This document shows, piece by piece, positions 1 through 14,000 of a DNA stretch of 64,000 bases. This DNA is from Heterobilharzia americana. Its lineage: Eukaryota; Platyhelminthes; Trematoda; Strigeidida; Schistosomatidae. The position numbers and the translations under genes were made by a program. The notes under the pieces were generated by a model. That model saw nothing but the letters and a program-made list of their open reading frames with translations. It was not told where the DNA came from and ran no database searches. Positions within the stretch are counted from its first letter, which is position 1. Each line of letters begins with the position of its first letter. The stretch spans positions 42,627,491-42,691,490 of the forward strand of contig OX104130.1 of the NCBI GenBank assembly GCA_944470555.2. Direction: 5' to 3'.

Positions 1-1899
1 TATAAACTTTAATAGTAGAAATTCTGTTTTAGCACCAAGTTGATGAAACCATCAGTAGCAAATAGAAAAATAGTAATTAAAATGATTTTTGTCTCCGATT
101 CTTATGACCTTTTGTAAATAAAAAACAAAATTTAAAGGTTTATTTGCTCTCTTGAACTTTCTAAGAATTATATATTTTACAGCTTTGTTGTATGAGATGA
201 ATCGGTAGTAGATTTTTGTAACTGCATTTGTCAACTACACATGCTTTTGGTTTAGTTTGTTTTGATAGTGGCTGGCACTGGAATGCAGAACACATTTTAT
301 GTCATGTTTAAGATCCATCAACTGGATGTACCTTCTTCCTAACAAGTGATCGGGCTTCCACTGAAGCTTGAATAGGCTGCTAGTTATCATCAAGTTAACT
401 ACACCAAAACGAAATTTGAGGCAATCTTTGAGCATCTATTCAAGGAGCCCTTGCTCCAGCAGTGACTGATAAATCCGGTTTAGCATAATAATCAACGAGA
501 AATCACATGCCTCAGTAAACCTATACACGTTTTTATGAATTTCCAATTCATAATATAATACTTTTTATTTAGGTGGATGAAATTAATTAGGCATACATGT
601 CAGTCGATTTCACGATGGTATCTTTCTTCTGCGTAAAATAAAACTAAGTTATCAAAAGCAGTGCCCATGGTTTTGACATTTTTAAATTGTTCACTGTACG
701 CAAAAATGTCCTATAAGTTATACATTGTATCCCACAAGGTTCTACGGACTGATAGTAGTTTAATGTGAAATTAGCAAAGTCAATATTTTCAGTGTAATAA
801 AGAAATTTTCATCGAAATCATCCATATGCACCAAAGCTAGCAATAGGATACTGATTAGATGTACTAAATTGATTTTTTAGATGGAATTTATGATTTCTTT
901 TATTGCGTCTATTTTTCACTGTTTTCGGTCTGTGAAATGGAATTGTTGAAAGATAAAATGATAACTTCTAGCGTTTTTCAGCAGTACTCTTAGAAAATTG
1001 ACATTACACCACGTTTTTTTTTGTATCTTGAGCGTATTCCAGTCAGCTAGAGAAAAACAACATGAAACCTTTAAGAATTTAGTGTAGGTAGAATTTTCAT
1101 CATACTGCACATAAATAATTCCAGTGGAAGTTGATACCGCGAGAAATTGGTAACTATAAATAAGGATATCTCCATTTTTATAAAAGGGGAAAGCATACGC
1201 TTAACCGATACTTAAGGAACAAAAAATAATGTATATTACCAATTCCCATGAAATTACGATCAAAAACGGCATAGATTTGTCTATGTCTGATATTATCAGC
1301 CATTTTCTTGAATATCACTAACCATGAGTTTAATTTGTATTTCTGACCTCAAATAATTTGTCTACAAATTAAACTGAACGATAACTGTGTTTTTAATGTT
1401 TATGTAAACAGGAGATTGTCATATGGTAGATATGATAGCTGGATTACAATCAAAAATGAGAAATTATTACAATGAAGTGGTAACAAGATGATACGGGGTT
1501 GATTTCACATCTAATTGGATGCAATTATTTTAGACGCATGTATCACTTTTTAATTCATCAGTACCTCTCAGGAAGTCATATAGTGCACTTGGTGTCTGGC
1601 ATTCTAAATTCTATTGTTTTTGAAATTGATAATTTTTGCTTTACCGCATAAACGTCCTGAAATATGTTTTTTATGAAGAGAATATTCAACTCATTTTCTT
1701 TGATATGGGTAATATTTATCTTAAAGAAGGTTGGAAACTCTTAGCTTTTTTCTTTTAGCTAGTAACTTTTCTTAATTATCATTTAATTGTTTTATCATAG
1801 GTGCATCAACTTGACAGACATTATCACAAATCCTGTTTAAAAATATACATCTGTTGAAATCCTATTTAATTCACCTTTTTTTTCCTCATCTCTGTACAG
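1..1899. other. AT-rich sequence without recognisable exon
   Basis: I looked here for the end of the DHR1 domain that should precede exon 1 of the DOCK gene and found no convincing coding segment. The only open frames are short, AT-rich and mostly on the minus strand, with no family resemblance. By context this is probably the intron upstream of window exon 1. Confidence 0.5.
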
Positions 1900-2075
1900 T
1901 TTTGTATGGATGCTTGTAAATGGGTTGACGCACACCGTGAACTGTTTACTGTCTCTACGACAGTTGTATCTAGTGTTTATATGCAAAATGCTTCTTTAGA
2001 ATGTCTCCTGTCAGCTTGTCATTTGAATCGAATCAATCAAACAATGCAAAGTTTCTCAAACAAGGCTTTTGTTCG
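1900..2075 (+). CDS. DOCK6/7/8: DOCK exon 1 of window (junction after DHR1)
   Basis: Residues 1-58 of the visible protein. KWVDAHRELF followed by VVSSVYMQN matches the segment that follows DHR1 in DOCK6/7 (KWVDNHKGVF, then VVAVSSIHTQD). The acceptor is a pyrimidine tract ending ACAG and the donor is GTAAAT after two bases of an Arg codon, which the A at 2798 completes. The start phase (0) is inferred from the homology, because no upstream exon is visible. Confidence 0.8.
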
Positions 2076-5000
2076 GTAAATAACATATTCGTATTTTTCA
2101 TAAATAATTTTAGTCGAAATTTCAGTTCTGTTCAAAAATTCACTTTTCTGACATTTCGTATAACTTTTTATTATTTTTACTTGTTTTTGGATTGTAATTT
2201 TTTCTTGACTGGAACATTTCAGATATTGCAATAAGATGTTTACGTTGAAGCTGATACATTCGAGAGGAGCTAAATGTCATGAATTTACGAATTTCTCGAC
2301 GGCAAAGCTGAATATCGTCTTCTTTTCACTTTTTATTAGCCAGACAATTTAGTGTTTCCAGCTGCATTTAGCGTGTGAGATCCTGAAACCACCAGGGGCA
2401 ACTTAACTTATAGATACACACTGACGAGTCCCGATGGCTCCAAATTGTCTTTTACGCATTGAAGAATCAACTACTGGCATTGACATAGACACTCAGCAAA
2501 CAGTTTTTTTCCTGAGGGTCTCCGGAGAAAGATTATGCAAAATGTTACCGGTAATACCATCCTAATTTGATAGGTCATCTAGACTGCTCTCACACATACC
2601 AGAATAAAGCCATTGTTGCCATGTTGTCAGTTTTCAATGAAGCTGTGAATGCCTGTTAAAACTTACTGTTTTTAGTCTGACTTTTCTTACGTACGATAGC
2701 TGTGGTAATAAACTCGTCAATTAGATCTGTTTATGCAGATCTTCATATTTTTCCCAGTGCAAAATAAAACTGTTTTTCATTTGACTTTGTTTTCTAGACA
2801 ACTCTTCTCGTATATCAATGAAGCAAATCTTCATCAACTGGTTTCATTTTTTGCCCCTCTTCTTGACGGTTTTCTTCGTCTGCTTTTCAGTTGTATAAAA
2901 AATACTATTTCCATTAAAATGAAGGGCTCTAATTTAACTGAAAATATGGAGCCTAATCAACCGGCTTTAATCGCTTTAGAACTTTTAATTGCATTTTTAA
3001 ATCGTATTACACGTAATTTTCCTCACTTGAATGACAAACATGGACGAAATCAACTCTTAGTTTCATATCTTACTGGATCGCACTTTTTGACAACTGAAAC
3101 TGGTAAGCATACATTAAACAATATATACTACTTTTGTTTTATGATGTTGTTTATATTATACCACGCCACTTCTCTGATTAGTATTCTAGTTAAAAAAAAA
3201 ATTTCATTAACTAACACTCAATCGCAAAACTAACAGTGTATTGCAAGAAATAATTTTCACAACAAATTTTCTCATTAAAAATCAAATATTTGTGGACTGA
3301 GTGCCTTGCTTCTGAACTTTATACAGTTAACAGTTATGGAAGTCGGAGTGGGTACATTCACTTTGATTCTTTTAATCTGGGTAGACAAGTATGCACCCAG
3401 TAGATTTGTTAATAATTTTAAGCCAAAAGTCAGTGTAATTTTTAGTTGCATAACCAAGCTTATCAATAATTAGTTGAAGGTATCATTCATTGTTCCAAAC
3501 CACCTGCACTAAAACTAAGTGTTTCATAAACTTTTGCAGTTGAGTGCTAATTGAGATAAATATAGGTAACCCTTACACTGATTGGTGACTGAAGAGTGAC
3601 CAATTTCGTCTAATCTAGTCGAAAGCTTTGATCGAATTCCATTGATCATTTTAGAGCGTATCACTAAGGCAAATAAGCATCGCGGTACACTTTGAATCAA
3701 GGCAACCAGCAAGAATATTTCAATCTAGGTTTTATGCTCCTTGTTATCCGTCAGCAAGACTTATCTGCAACCTCGAGGGGACTGATGTTGGATGAAAGAT
3801 TTGAACCCACTTTACCCAGTGCTGTGTTCAGGGTCGTTCGTTATCTTTAAGCTATTTGGGCTGCGACTGACCTCCTGCAGGACAACTATTACTTGAAATA
3901 ACTGCCTAGCATGTGCATTAATGACCATCCTGCTATAACAACACATAGCGAAATTAGTCAGTTATGCCATCGGAGGACGCTCTGCATAAATAATGACTTT
4001 GAACTGATGGAGGAAAAATTGAATCTCTTAATCCCTACTTGTTATTTGTATCGAGAGCACACTTATGTGCGTATATATATATGTATATATATATAGTGTC
4101 TATGTCGAACACTTTACTTGTTAAACTAAACTGTAGCATTCAAGCAGAAACGTTTAATTTGAAAGCTTATTGAAGTACTTATTGTAGTGGTTCTAGTTGG
4201 AGGAAGTAGATTATGGAGTTAATATGCACGTTTATTTTCAACTAAGCACATTACCGGTGTGTCGAAGATAGTGGTGTGGAAAGGAGTTTAGATACATTTT
4301 ATTTTGTTGCTTTTCGTAGTTTTATTACTTCCGATGGCTAACCACCAAATAACAATAATCATTATTCTGGGAACTTCCAATTAATATAACTCACGGCTTT
4401 GGTGATCACTGTGTTCAGCTATGACAATTGGACTATATCTCTACATTTACTCTTACTGAATACCGAAGTATGTAATATGTCGTGTGAATTATGACCTATT
4501 GTAGTACTTAAATGTAAAATGTACTGAATAACGTCATTTCTTTTGATGATATGATTACAGTTCATGACATGATCAACTCTCAGCTCTGCATATTACAAGG
4601 AAATACTTTATTGGCGCACTGAATTCTCATTTAAACAGTCTTATTTAAGCAGTGATGACAGCTTTGAATACACTTCATAAAATTTGTTACAGATTAAGCG
4701 ATTAGCATTGAAATTTATATTGATGGTTCCTGAGAAGATACCGTTTACAAACATTGGATTAAGGGAGATGCATCGGGAGAGATACTGAAGTAACGACTGT
4801 AAAACGTACTGAAGATGACCTTTTTTGCTCAGTTTCGGATTGTTTTCTGTGGTCAACAACTGATTCCAGAGTGTGTAAGAGATAAACTACCGCTTTGGGC
4901 CACCTCCATGCGTGTTCACTACCTCATCTGTCTTTGTGAAGCCGGTTACATAGGCCACGCAGAGCGTGCTTTATTCAAACGTATCTCCGAACACTATCCC

Positions 5001-8000
5001 ACATTGTTGTTTGAAGGACAGTGTAAAGCTGTCAACAGGTCAGTTTCCAAGCATTTGGTCATCTCTGGTCACTGTGTTCCACGATTGTCTACTTTCAAAA
5101 ACATTTATACAGTCAGGAGAGTGCGTATTCGCCACCTCAATACAGCAAAAGCTCTTGCAGTCCAGAATTACAAGCCCGGTCTTTATGTACAGCCAAGATA
5201 CACTCAGTCTCTAAGTTAACCTTGGCTGCAGTCTTTTTAAAACAGTTTGTTCACTTCTTTGTTTATTTGCTATAGTCTTATAAGCAAAGTCCGATGATTC
5301 GACTTGACCTCCTAGTTGTTATCAGACTGTGACTTTATTGGCCGATTTGGATGACTTTCTATTGGCCCATTAGTTATTCATGGATATATATTTTGTGATT
5401 ATAATTACGATATACAGCGTTTGAAAATGATTCGTCGGAAATAAAACCTTTTTCGCTAAACTGTCTTGTATAAATTGTGTAACTTGTTGATTCCAGTGCA
5501 GTGAGGACGAGTTTTACATAGGATAATGTGTTTCTTTTCTTTCAGAGTCTTACAACTGACCTACATTGGGTAAATTGGTGGTTTGTGAGAATTCATAGGT
5601 TTAAAGATAGTTTTCGTCACAGACTAAAACTAATCAATCCCTGAAAAACACCAACTGAGTCGAGTCCAGTGTTCATTACTGACTGCCTTTCTGATGGATT
5701 TCTCGAACTTTTCACGAGAAGCCATGACTTATGGGATCTACCTAGCGGCGTGTGAAGGCAACTACTCGTCAGTAGCATTCGATGATGGTCGCATTGAATC
5801 AGTGATTGAAAGAAGCGGGAAAATGTGAACCATTGAATTCCAACCTAGTTGGTTGGTACCATTTTCTCCATGAGATGTAGCATCCCTGTGCTTGGTTGCT
5901 CGCGGAGTTATGTGTGCCCACTGGTCATGAGTCACAAACGAGCGTCAAGCAGCCGCTATGTGCTCTCAGGTTACCAATAGTTTCTCAACTACTGTCAGCC
6001 TGTGATAAAAAATGCCTTCAAGCCAAGTAAACAAAAGACAGTAATTACTTAATTCTTACTTTATTTCATTCCACTGTCATTTCGAAAATTTGATTATCTC
6101 CTTGTAACTGATTATTACTATCAGTAATAGTATACCAGCAACTGAAGATAATACGACAAAACACAGTGCATACTTCGAAATATCTTCTTAGAATTCTTTT
6201 CAAATTCATAGACGGAAATAAATACGTAGAAATTATTCGTTTGTATGTTGCTTGTATTATTTCATTGTCGATAGAACCTAGTTGACTGATTCCTGTTAGC
6301 CTTTAGGCTTCTACGTGAATGCCTCAATATTGCCTGTCGTTTCAATTTGATTGTAATGATGGATATTAGCTAGCAGTGGAATCCTGGACATGCGATTCCC
6401 CGTATATGAGACTCGTAAGCTGGATATACCTGCTTCCCAGTGTGATGTCGTTCTCACCAAGTTTCAAACTCGGGACTGATCACTTAAAAGGCCAGAGAGT
6501 TATCTACTAGGCCGCTGAATCCCGATAGCCACTTTTTATCTAGTGGTTCTATTCTTAGTGCCTACAACATCGCTCCCTAGGAAGCAGATACATCCACATG
6601 ACTTGTATTCCACTGATATCTACAACCCATCAACAAAATATAGTCAAAACGCAGGCCATATCGAAGCATCCACGCAGGAGCACATGCGCCAATATAGACC
6701 GATCAATTTGGTCCCACCAGTGACGGGGAAATACAAGTGACAACATCAAAACTATAGTCATCGCACAAGGAGTAGCTATCATGACTTGATGACCTAGTGG
6801 ACAACGCTCCGGCGTTCCAGGCGACCGGTCCTGAGTCCGAGCCTTAGTGGGGAAAAGATCACTCACGTGGAGGCGGGCACATCCAGCTGACGAGTTCCGA
6901 ATGAGTGGAAACGCGTGTCCTGGATCCCACTGCTATCCACCAACCATCATTGATTACTCGTTTTTATGAGACATTTAACAGTGTTTGCGTGATTTGACTC
7001 CATGGAACATATCATCTGAATCGTTTTTCTGTTCGTCACTAGTAGGTTGATGGCTATAATGTTATGTAGCTTGATGTCGAATGTTTACTGGCTGAAATTC
7101 AAAAAGGCAATAATGTCACTCTGTGTCATTACCACCTGTGCATAGAATTTCCGCTGATTTATTAATTTCTAGTTTTCTTTGTGTTTGTTTCTGTAGCCTT
7201 GAAACATTATTTTTCCGGACAACCATTATTTGGACTGCCATTGGTTGCAGACCTGATAAAAGCTGAGGAAATAGACAAAAGTCTTTTAGTAAATGTAAGT
7301 GGTATTTATTATTATTGCTTACTTGCCGTTTGTGGCGAATTCGATAAATACTTTTGAAAAAGATTTATTTATCCAGCAACTGAGTATTTGAATAGTTAAT
7401 AATGATTCTTTTTTATTCGTTTATGTTAAAAATTATTGTCCGTATGTACTATAAGTATGTTGATGTTTATCATAATGTAGGTGGGAATTTTATTCAACAC
7501 TAGTAAACTGAATATTTTTAAAAATAGTAAACCATTTATGAGATCTAGAATATATGTAGCTCAGGAGGATGATCTTGATAGTATTGTGTTCTCTGAGCTG
7601 GGTGGTTTAAACATGAAGCTTTTACTGTCATTCTAGACGAAACAATCAGCACAAACTTCAGGTAGAAGTGAGGTACAAGATTTTCACTACAGTTTATTTA
7701 GTGGCTTGGTTTAATGACTTTGTTTGTGGTTGGTTGTCCCTGCCAAGGTCCTGTCTTTTCTCCCTGCTTATTTTGATTGGTTGTCGTGATGACCTGAAAT
7801 TTGACCTTATTGTTGTTCCTTATTGATTGACAGATTGGGTCAGTGTCAGTATATCTGTTTCTTGTTCTAAAAATTCTCTGGCATTTCCTCTATCCAGGAT
7901 TTCCAAATTTCATAAGTTTGTGCTGCTGCTGTTGTCTAGATTGACAATGAAATTCCCACGATTAAACCATCAACCTCAGAGAACACGGCATCATCAAAAT

Positions 8001-11000
8001 TACTCTCCTCAGCCATAAATTTTCTTCATCAACTCGATTTCCACATTTTTCTCAGTCAAATTCACTTCCACAGTTGTCAATATGCACTGATATGAACGAA
8101 GGTATGCCAGAAAGCTTCACTGCTTGTGAAATTCTTGTAGACAGCTACGAAAAGAGCGACCACTGTATTCGACGAAGTGATTTTCGCAGTTCCTGAAATT
8201 TATTCTGTAGACACTGTTTGGCTTGTCTTCCTTAGCAATTTTATCTTTTGGCCTTCATTGAATAAGGTTTCAGCATGTCTGAAGCTAAATAATTTCATCT
8301 TGTGGTTACATAGGAAGCAGCATCTATACAGTGTGCCACAAATGATGAACCTAAATGTCGCTTATCCGTCATATAACCATTTCCTTTAAGGGTTTTTCTT
8401 GAATAAACCTTTTAGGTTGAAAATATAAATTGTTTTATTTGAAACTTGTACAGGTACATGAACTTTACCCAATATATTAATGATTCTTAACTTTTGGTGA
8501 ACTGATGTAACAAATGATAGGATAGACTATGAAGTTATAATTGGGAATCATTTCATAATGCTTTGTTTAACCTTTACAACCACTGTAAATTTAAATTCCT
8601 GAAGGCGCACATTTGTCAGAAGGTTGAAACTGAACAGTGAGTGACTATAGATGATGAACTTCATGTTTATGGCTGTCTTTATGATCATAAGGTTGAGAAA
8701 AGTTTCCCTTGAGAATTACTTTTGACTTCCAATAGCAGAATGATTTCTGGCTTCAAGCATACCATACTGTTTATTTACAACAGGTGATAAACTGTGACTT
8801 TAGAACGCTCCAGTGGTGATTACAGAACACGGTAACTTCAATTCAGTTAGCTGAATGATATTCGGTTCTAGAAGTTACTGAAGCATAGAATATTTTACCT
8901 TTCAAACACTGGTGTACGAAGGCCCACTTATACTACCAATAGTTTACTTAACTACCTTCGAAACTCAATACTTACTTGTTATGAAATACTCTTTAATCAC
9001 GTTGATATAGCATTGTTTACATGCTTCTATCCAAAAAATAGGTTTAAATGAATTTGATTTAACTTTGCCTTGCAAAAGGTGTTTCTTTCTTGTGAAATAT
9101 TTATTTTCACCTTGAATTTGCATAGTTGTTTCCTTGGTACAATCACTTTTCTTTTTTCACTCTATCATATCTATAGATAATTTTAACGGAACTGGTTAGA
9201 ATCTATCTATTCAGAACAAAACTTATTGATTCCAAAAGCAGTCATACCTTTTTTCCTTCATTATGGTTTCTTTTGGAGTTATTCGTGAGTCAAATATTGA
9301 ACAGATTTATTTTTTATTTTATCTACTGGTTTATGTTGTTTACGCTTAGAAAAAAAATAAGGCATATGAATGCCAAAGGCACGACCTATTGATATTATTT
9401 TCTAAATGTACATTTTTGACACACGTTTCTTACACTCCAGAAAGTAGTCATAAATTTGCACAGTGACTGTGCCATATAACTTAGGAAGCAAGCAGTAAAT
9501 TTCATCAAAATATTACAATCGTTTTTTTCGAGGTGTCTATTCGAAAGTAAGAAATTTTTTAATTATTTTCAAGGTTGTGATTCAGTCTTAGACTTTTATG
9601 CTGTTGACTCCAAATAAAGTAATAGTATATGTTTATAAGAAAGAAGAAACTTTACAGTAAGGTCGAGGTTGTAAATTGTAATTGTCATGTGCGAATGTAC
9701 AGAATGATAATCCTGCTAATAAACATTATTATTTTCGAGGCCTAATATAATCACTGTGTTGAATTTATTTCAACAACACATAGAATGCCTTCAAAAGATT
9801 GGTAGTTACCAGTTCGTCAAATATCGTATCGAAAATAATGAATCGCATGACTACCAACTATGCCAAAAAGTAATTTGCTCTGAGTGTTTTTCAAGGCAGT
9901 AATTGAGAACTGAATCGACTTTTCCCTTCAAACAATTATTCCAAAGTAATCATCAATAGTATTCACTGTGATGTTTTAAAAACCTTATGGTGGCAGCATG
10001 ATGCCGGTTATTTATGGGAACCAGTCATTTCAATCTGTTGCATTATGTATTTGAGTAATTAAAAAGTACTGATTGCCTTCTAACTTCAAATAAAATATAA
10101 AATATTCCAGATGGTATAAATGTTTTGCATATACATTCCTCCTTCGCGGTAGACCTTCAAAGACCCTTTTTCTCTAGCAGTCTGTTCACTACTTGCTACC
10201 ACATGTGGTATCCTTAGTTGACGTCTGAATTTCAAAGTCCTAATACTAGTCAATATGGTATACAGGAACTTATCACTGTCTCAATCCTACACTAAGCTTT
10301 TTTAGTGCTGACCCTGGGATTTATATTACTAGACAGATTTCTGAGAGATTTTGTATTGGTGATTTTGCTTGAATTCATCACATCAGTTTAATATTTTTCA
10401 CTGGTCGGCCTTATAAAATAGCCGTTGAACTATTCGCAGCTACCAGACTTGAGACTGTGAAGAGACGTTGCTTATCACGTTATTTGTGCATAATGTTACC
10501 ATCCTTGTTAAAAAAAATGAATTTACCGAAGCTGAGTTGATTGATTTTTCACCATATGATAAGACAGAGTATCTGCCTTGCACTTAAGTTTTACGGTTTC
10601 GATATCGTTTTTAGCACTTAAACTTTGGTAATATGATATTCTGAAATCTCCCAGTTCATGTCGGATATAAGAAATCGTATTACGATCATCATAAACAAAC
10701 TATTAGTAAGTATTCCGTGAATTTATTCTCTGTATTTCAAAATACTGAAGTTTTGTAACGCAAATAATGCTTCAGATATGGTCAATAAAACTTTCACCGA
10801 AGACTTGAGTACAAACAACGTATACTTCTTAAAATCTATGCCATGTATAATGTTTACGCTCTTATTGTTTTACTTGACTAAAAATCTCAAGTGTATGCAT
10901 AAAAAAGAATGTTCACTCAAAAATCGTTAGTGATTGCTTGGACAATTTTTCAGCGAATTTAATCAAGATCACTACGATAAATGAATTTAGGAGTGGTGAA

Positions 11001-14000
11001 ATTCATAATCTGAAAACTCGGACGATAAAAATTCTTAAACTAAATTCTCCGGCCTGGAATTAAGAGTCTTCTGTCATTCAAGTCAAATGACGTAACAGGC
11101 TTTTCGTTAGAACTTTCCTTCCTGTAATAGAATGTTCGTCCATGATCTTGAATAATATTCGCAACATATAGCAGACGTATATAATTTAGAAACTTTGTAC
11201 CTTTGCATTCCGTTTCAGAAGATGAATGGTGACTGTGTTTTATGCCTGGGTTCCTCTCATCAAAACATTGCTTGTTGACTTAATTTGAAACTCAAAATAC
11301 ACAGCAGTTCGAAAAATGTTTTTCTGAACCCGAAGCTCCGTTGAAAGTGTTTTGGTTCCTTGTGTTTCCTCCAACCATTCGTCATCTAGTCCTTCGAACC
11401 ATGTTGTATGCTTTGAAGTGATAAATCAGAAGAGAGGATGATAGAGATTGCTTAAACGTGTATTACTTATTTCATCAACTAGGTTAAAACCTAAAAGTTT
11501 TCTAAGCAGTCATGCTGTCCCCTCAGTCGGTGAAAGGCTGAGTCATACCCAGTGTTATGAATGAAGCATATTGGTGAAATTATATGAGGTTCTGTAAACT
11601 TTGAATTTAGTTTATGTTTACAACATTCCATACCATTGGTTAGGAAATTAGTTATTCTTTCAGGAAGTTCAGTCTCTTGAAAAATTTGCGTAAACTTTAG
11701 TTTGTACACTTTTTGATCAATTTAATGATGACTTACTTATTCAGTAGCATAAACATTTCCACCAGGTGATCATTATAGGCGAAGAAATAAGTCGAAACTT
11801 TGACTGCATACTTCAAACCATGGTAAACCATTTTTATGGGTACATTCTCATTTTGTTTGATTAAAACACCTTTATTCTCTGTAAAACACTAACATTTCCA
11901 CCTTAGCCTTCTTGCTTACCCATTATACGTCTATACGTCTATGCAAGCGTCTTTGCTGGAATTACTTAACAGGGGACATTTTTTCAATACAATGATTTAT
12001 TAGGTTCACCATTTGCTTAGGAATTTTAGGACACTATCAACAAAATTAATTTTTGAAAATAATTTAAGTAATGTGTTGCGGAGAATGGTGAAAGGTTCAC
12101 TGCTGAATAAAGTCCAGATCGAAAATAATAGATTGATAAATTTAGCTTCTTTTCATCTCATCTGTTGTTTAAATAGCAAAATGAGGATGAACTATATTGA
12201 TAGCATCATTGTTCCACTTATAGAAGATAGAACTAAGGAAACAGCACCATCCTGTGTACCTATGGGTGAACTGATTGTTATCTTTCTGTTAACAGCTTTC
12301 ATTCTCCTAATATATGAGATAACTACAGTTATCATTTTGTTGTGTGTTTCTTATACTACTATTTCTCTACATCTGTCTGTTTCTAGTTCTTCACATATTT
12401 CATCTTTTGAATTGTACTCCTTTCTCATCTCGTCTTTTTTCGAACAAAATCATTTTATTCATATGTAAAACTTACTGACCTCTTGTCAACTCCTTGTTGA
12501 CGAAGTATAGAAAATATACTAGTCAACAGTAGACTTGACTCTTTGTTTGAAAATGAAGTGAGGCAGTATAGCATGGAATACGTCGTTGGACAGATTTTTC
12601 TGCTCAAATGTATTCTACATTTTATCATATGCTGAATCCACGTATACTTGTTCGACGGATTCAACCATGATTGAAGTTTAAGTTTCATTAAGAAAAAAAA
12701 GCATACTAAACTAATCACATTATTAAGAATAGTCAATTGATTGTTCACTTGTGATTGTACTTCGCATCTTATAGTTTCAATTTAGTGAAGAGTATTTGAC
12801 TGATTCAACTTGTCAACATTTTCAAATATTGGTAATTCTAAAATCATAAAAGTTCTTCATCTTTTGGTAATTTCAGATTCACTTATTAGCACAGGATTGG
12901 TACTTGACAAGGAAAACAAATGAAACTAAAATCATTTTAACGCTTCGTGAAAATCCGTGTTTCTTAGAAGATTTAACTGCATTCAATACATGTTTGATAG
13001 AATACATGGTTCGTTATGTATGTAGTCAGCATACTGAAAAATCAGAAGGTTAGAGTCATGTTTTGTTTAGAAGCAGTGATTGTCAACTCGGATATCAACC
13101 TTGCTAAGTTGAAGTTCATTTACTGAAACTTTTTACCTAAGATAATCGTTGAATAAGTTTCATTATTTCAAATTGTCTTAAAAAAACATTTAGTGCGAAT
13201 CTTTTATTCTAAATATCGTAAAAGAAAGTCTTAAATTTATTGCTATGTGGTTTGGACTTTTGATATGTAAGGCAGTACTTAGCCGTATGCGAGCTGACTA
13301 GAAATATTGAATATTTAACCGCAGCAATTGTTGTATGCCACGATTTGATGAAACTGAATCTAAGTAGGAAAATAGATATTGAGCTAGATATAAATTTTAC
13401 GTATTGGTAAATTTTCAGGCTCTTAGCCTATATGTTTATTTCATTCTCTTCTAAGTATACACAATAGCAGCTGAAGATGAATATGCCAAAGTCTATCATT
13501 TCATAATTATTTTGCTGAATCCCGAGGTTGAATCTCATCTTTCAGGATAATTTCCTACCTGACTTTCTGTTAAAAGGGGGCATTTTTACCCTCATAGACC
13601 ATATTCATCAAAACAACACTAAAACAAACTAAGCCCAAGGAAGCTGAATTCTTATGATGTAGTGCCTCCTAGTTTCACTAACTTTTCTATTGCATGGTAA
13701 AATATAGTAGGTTTAATAGCTTGAAAACAGAGGATTTCAATGTCTCAAAGCACTAATGTACATGATAATGAGCTTGGTAAAACTCAGCATTACCTTTTAT
13801 CCGGATTCTTTTAGCCCTAACATCTGTCATTCATGGTTAATTTGTGTACGACTTTAAGTTTTCCGTTAGTATATTCATAGTATTGAAGTTAAGATTCGTA
13901 AGTAACTAAGATTAAAAACCTCTTACCCATACAGGAAAAACTAAAATTTGTAGTTGTAATTGGTATATTCGAGTATTTCTAAAGTAGGGCCTATTAGCGA

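Larger units (their letters stand above)
3103..7196 (+). other. Intron 2, repeat-rich
   Basis: Intron of 4.1 kb with a Penelope-like fragment (4803-5219), one family B repeat (about 5700-6015), two family A repeats in opposite orientation (about 6366-6530 and 6785-6950) and a weak tRNA-like segment near 3760-3880. The rest is AT-rich sequence with nothing I recognise. Confidence 0.6.
7295..12876 (+). other. Intron 3
   Basis: Intron of 5.6 kb. It contains a short repeat-like block near 7560-7665 that shares a stretch with 35578-35650, one member of a dispersed repeat pair at 11838-11922, and an unusually long open frame at 12004-12468 described separately. The rest (about 8050-11800) is AT-rich with no feature I can support. 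Confidence 0.55.

Noticed and set aside
1..1110. Minus-strand ORFs of 60-66 codons near the window start
   Set aside because: AT-rich, no motif, no splice or repeat support, and within the expected range for random sequence.
2733..3233. The whole 166-codon frame as one coding unit
   Set aside because: DOCK homology begins at 2798 after an AG acceptor and ends at 3102 before GTAAGC; the ends of the frame are intronic.
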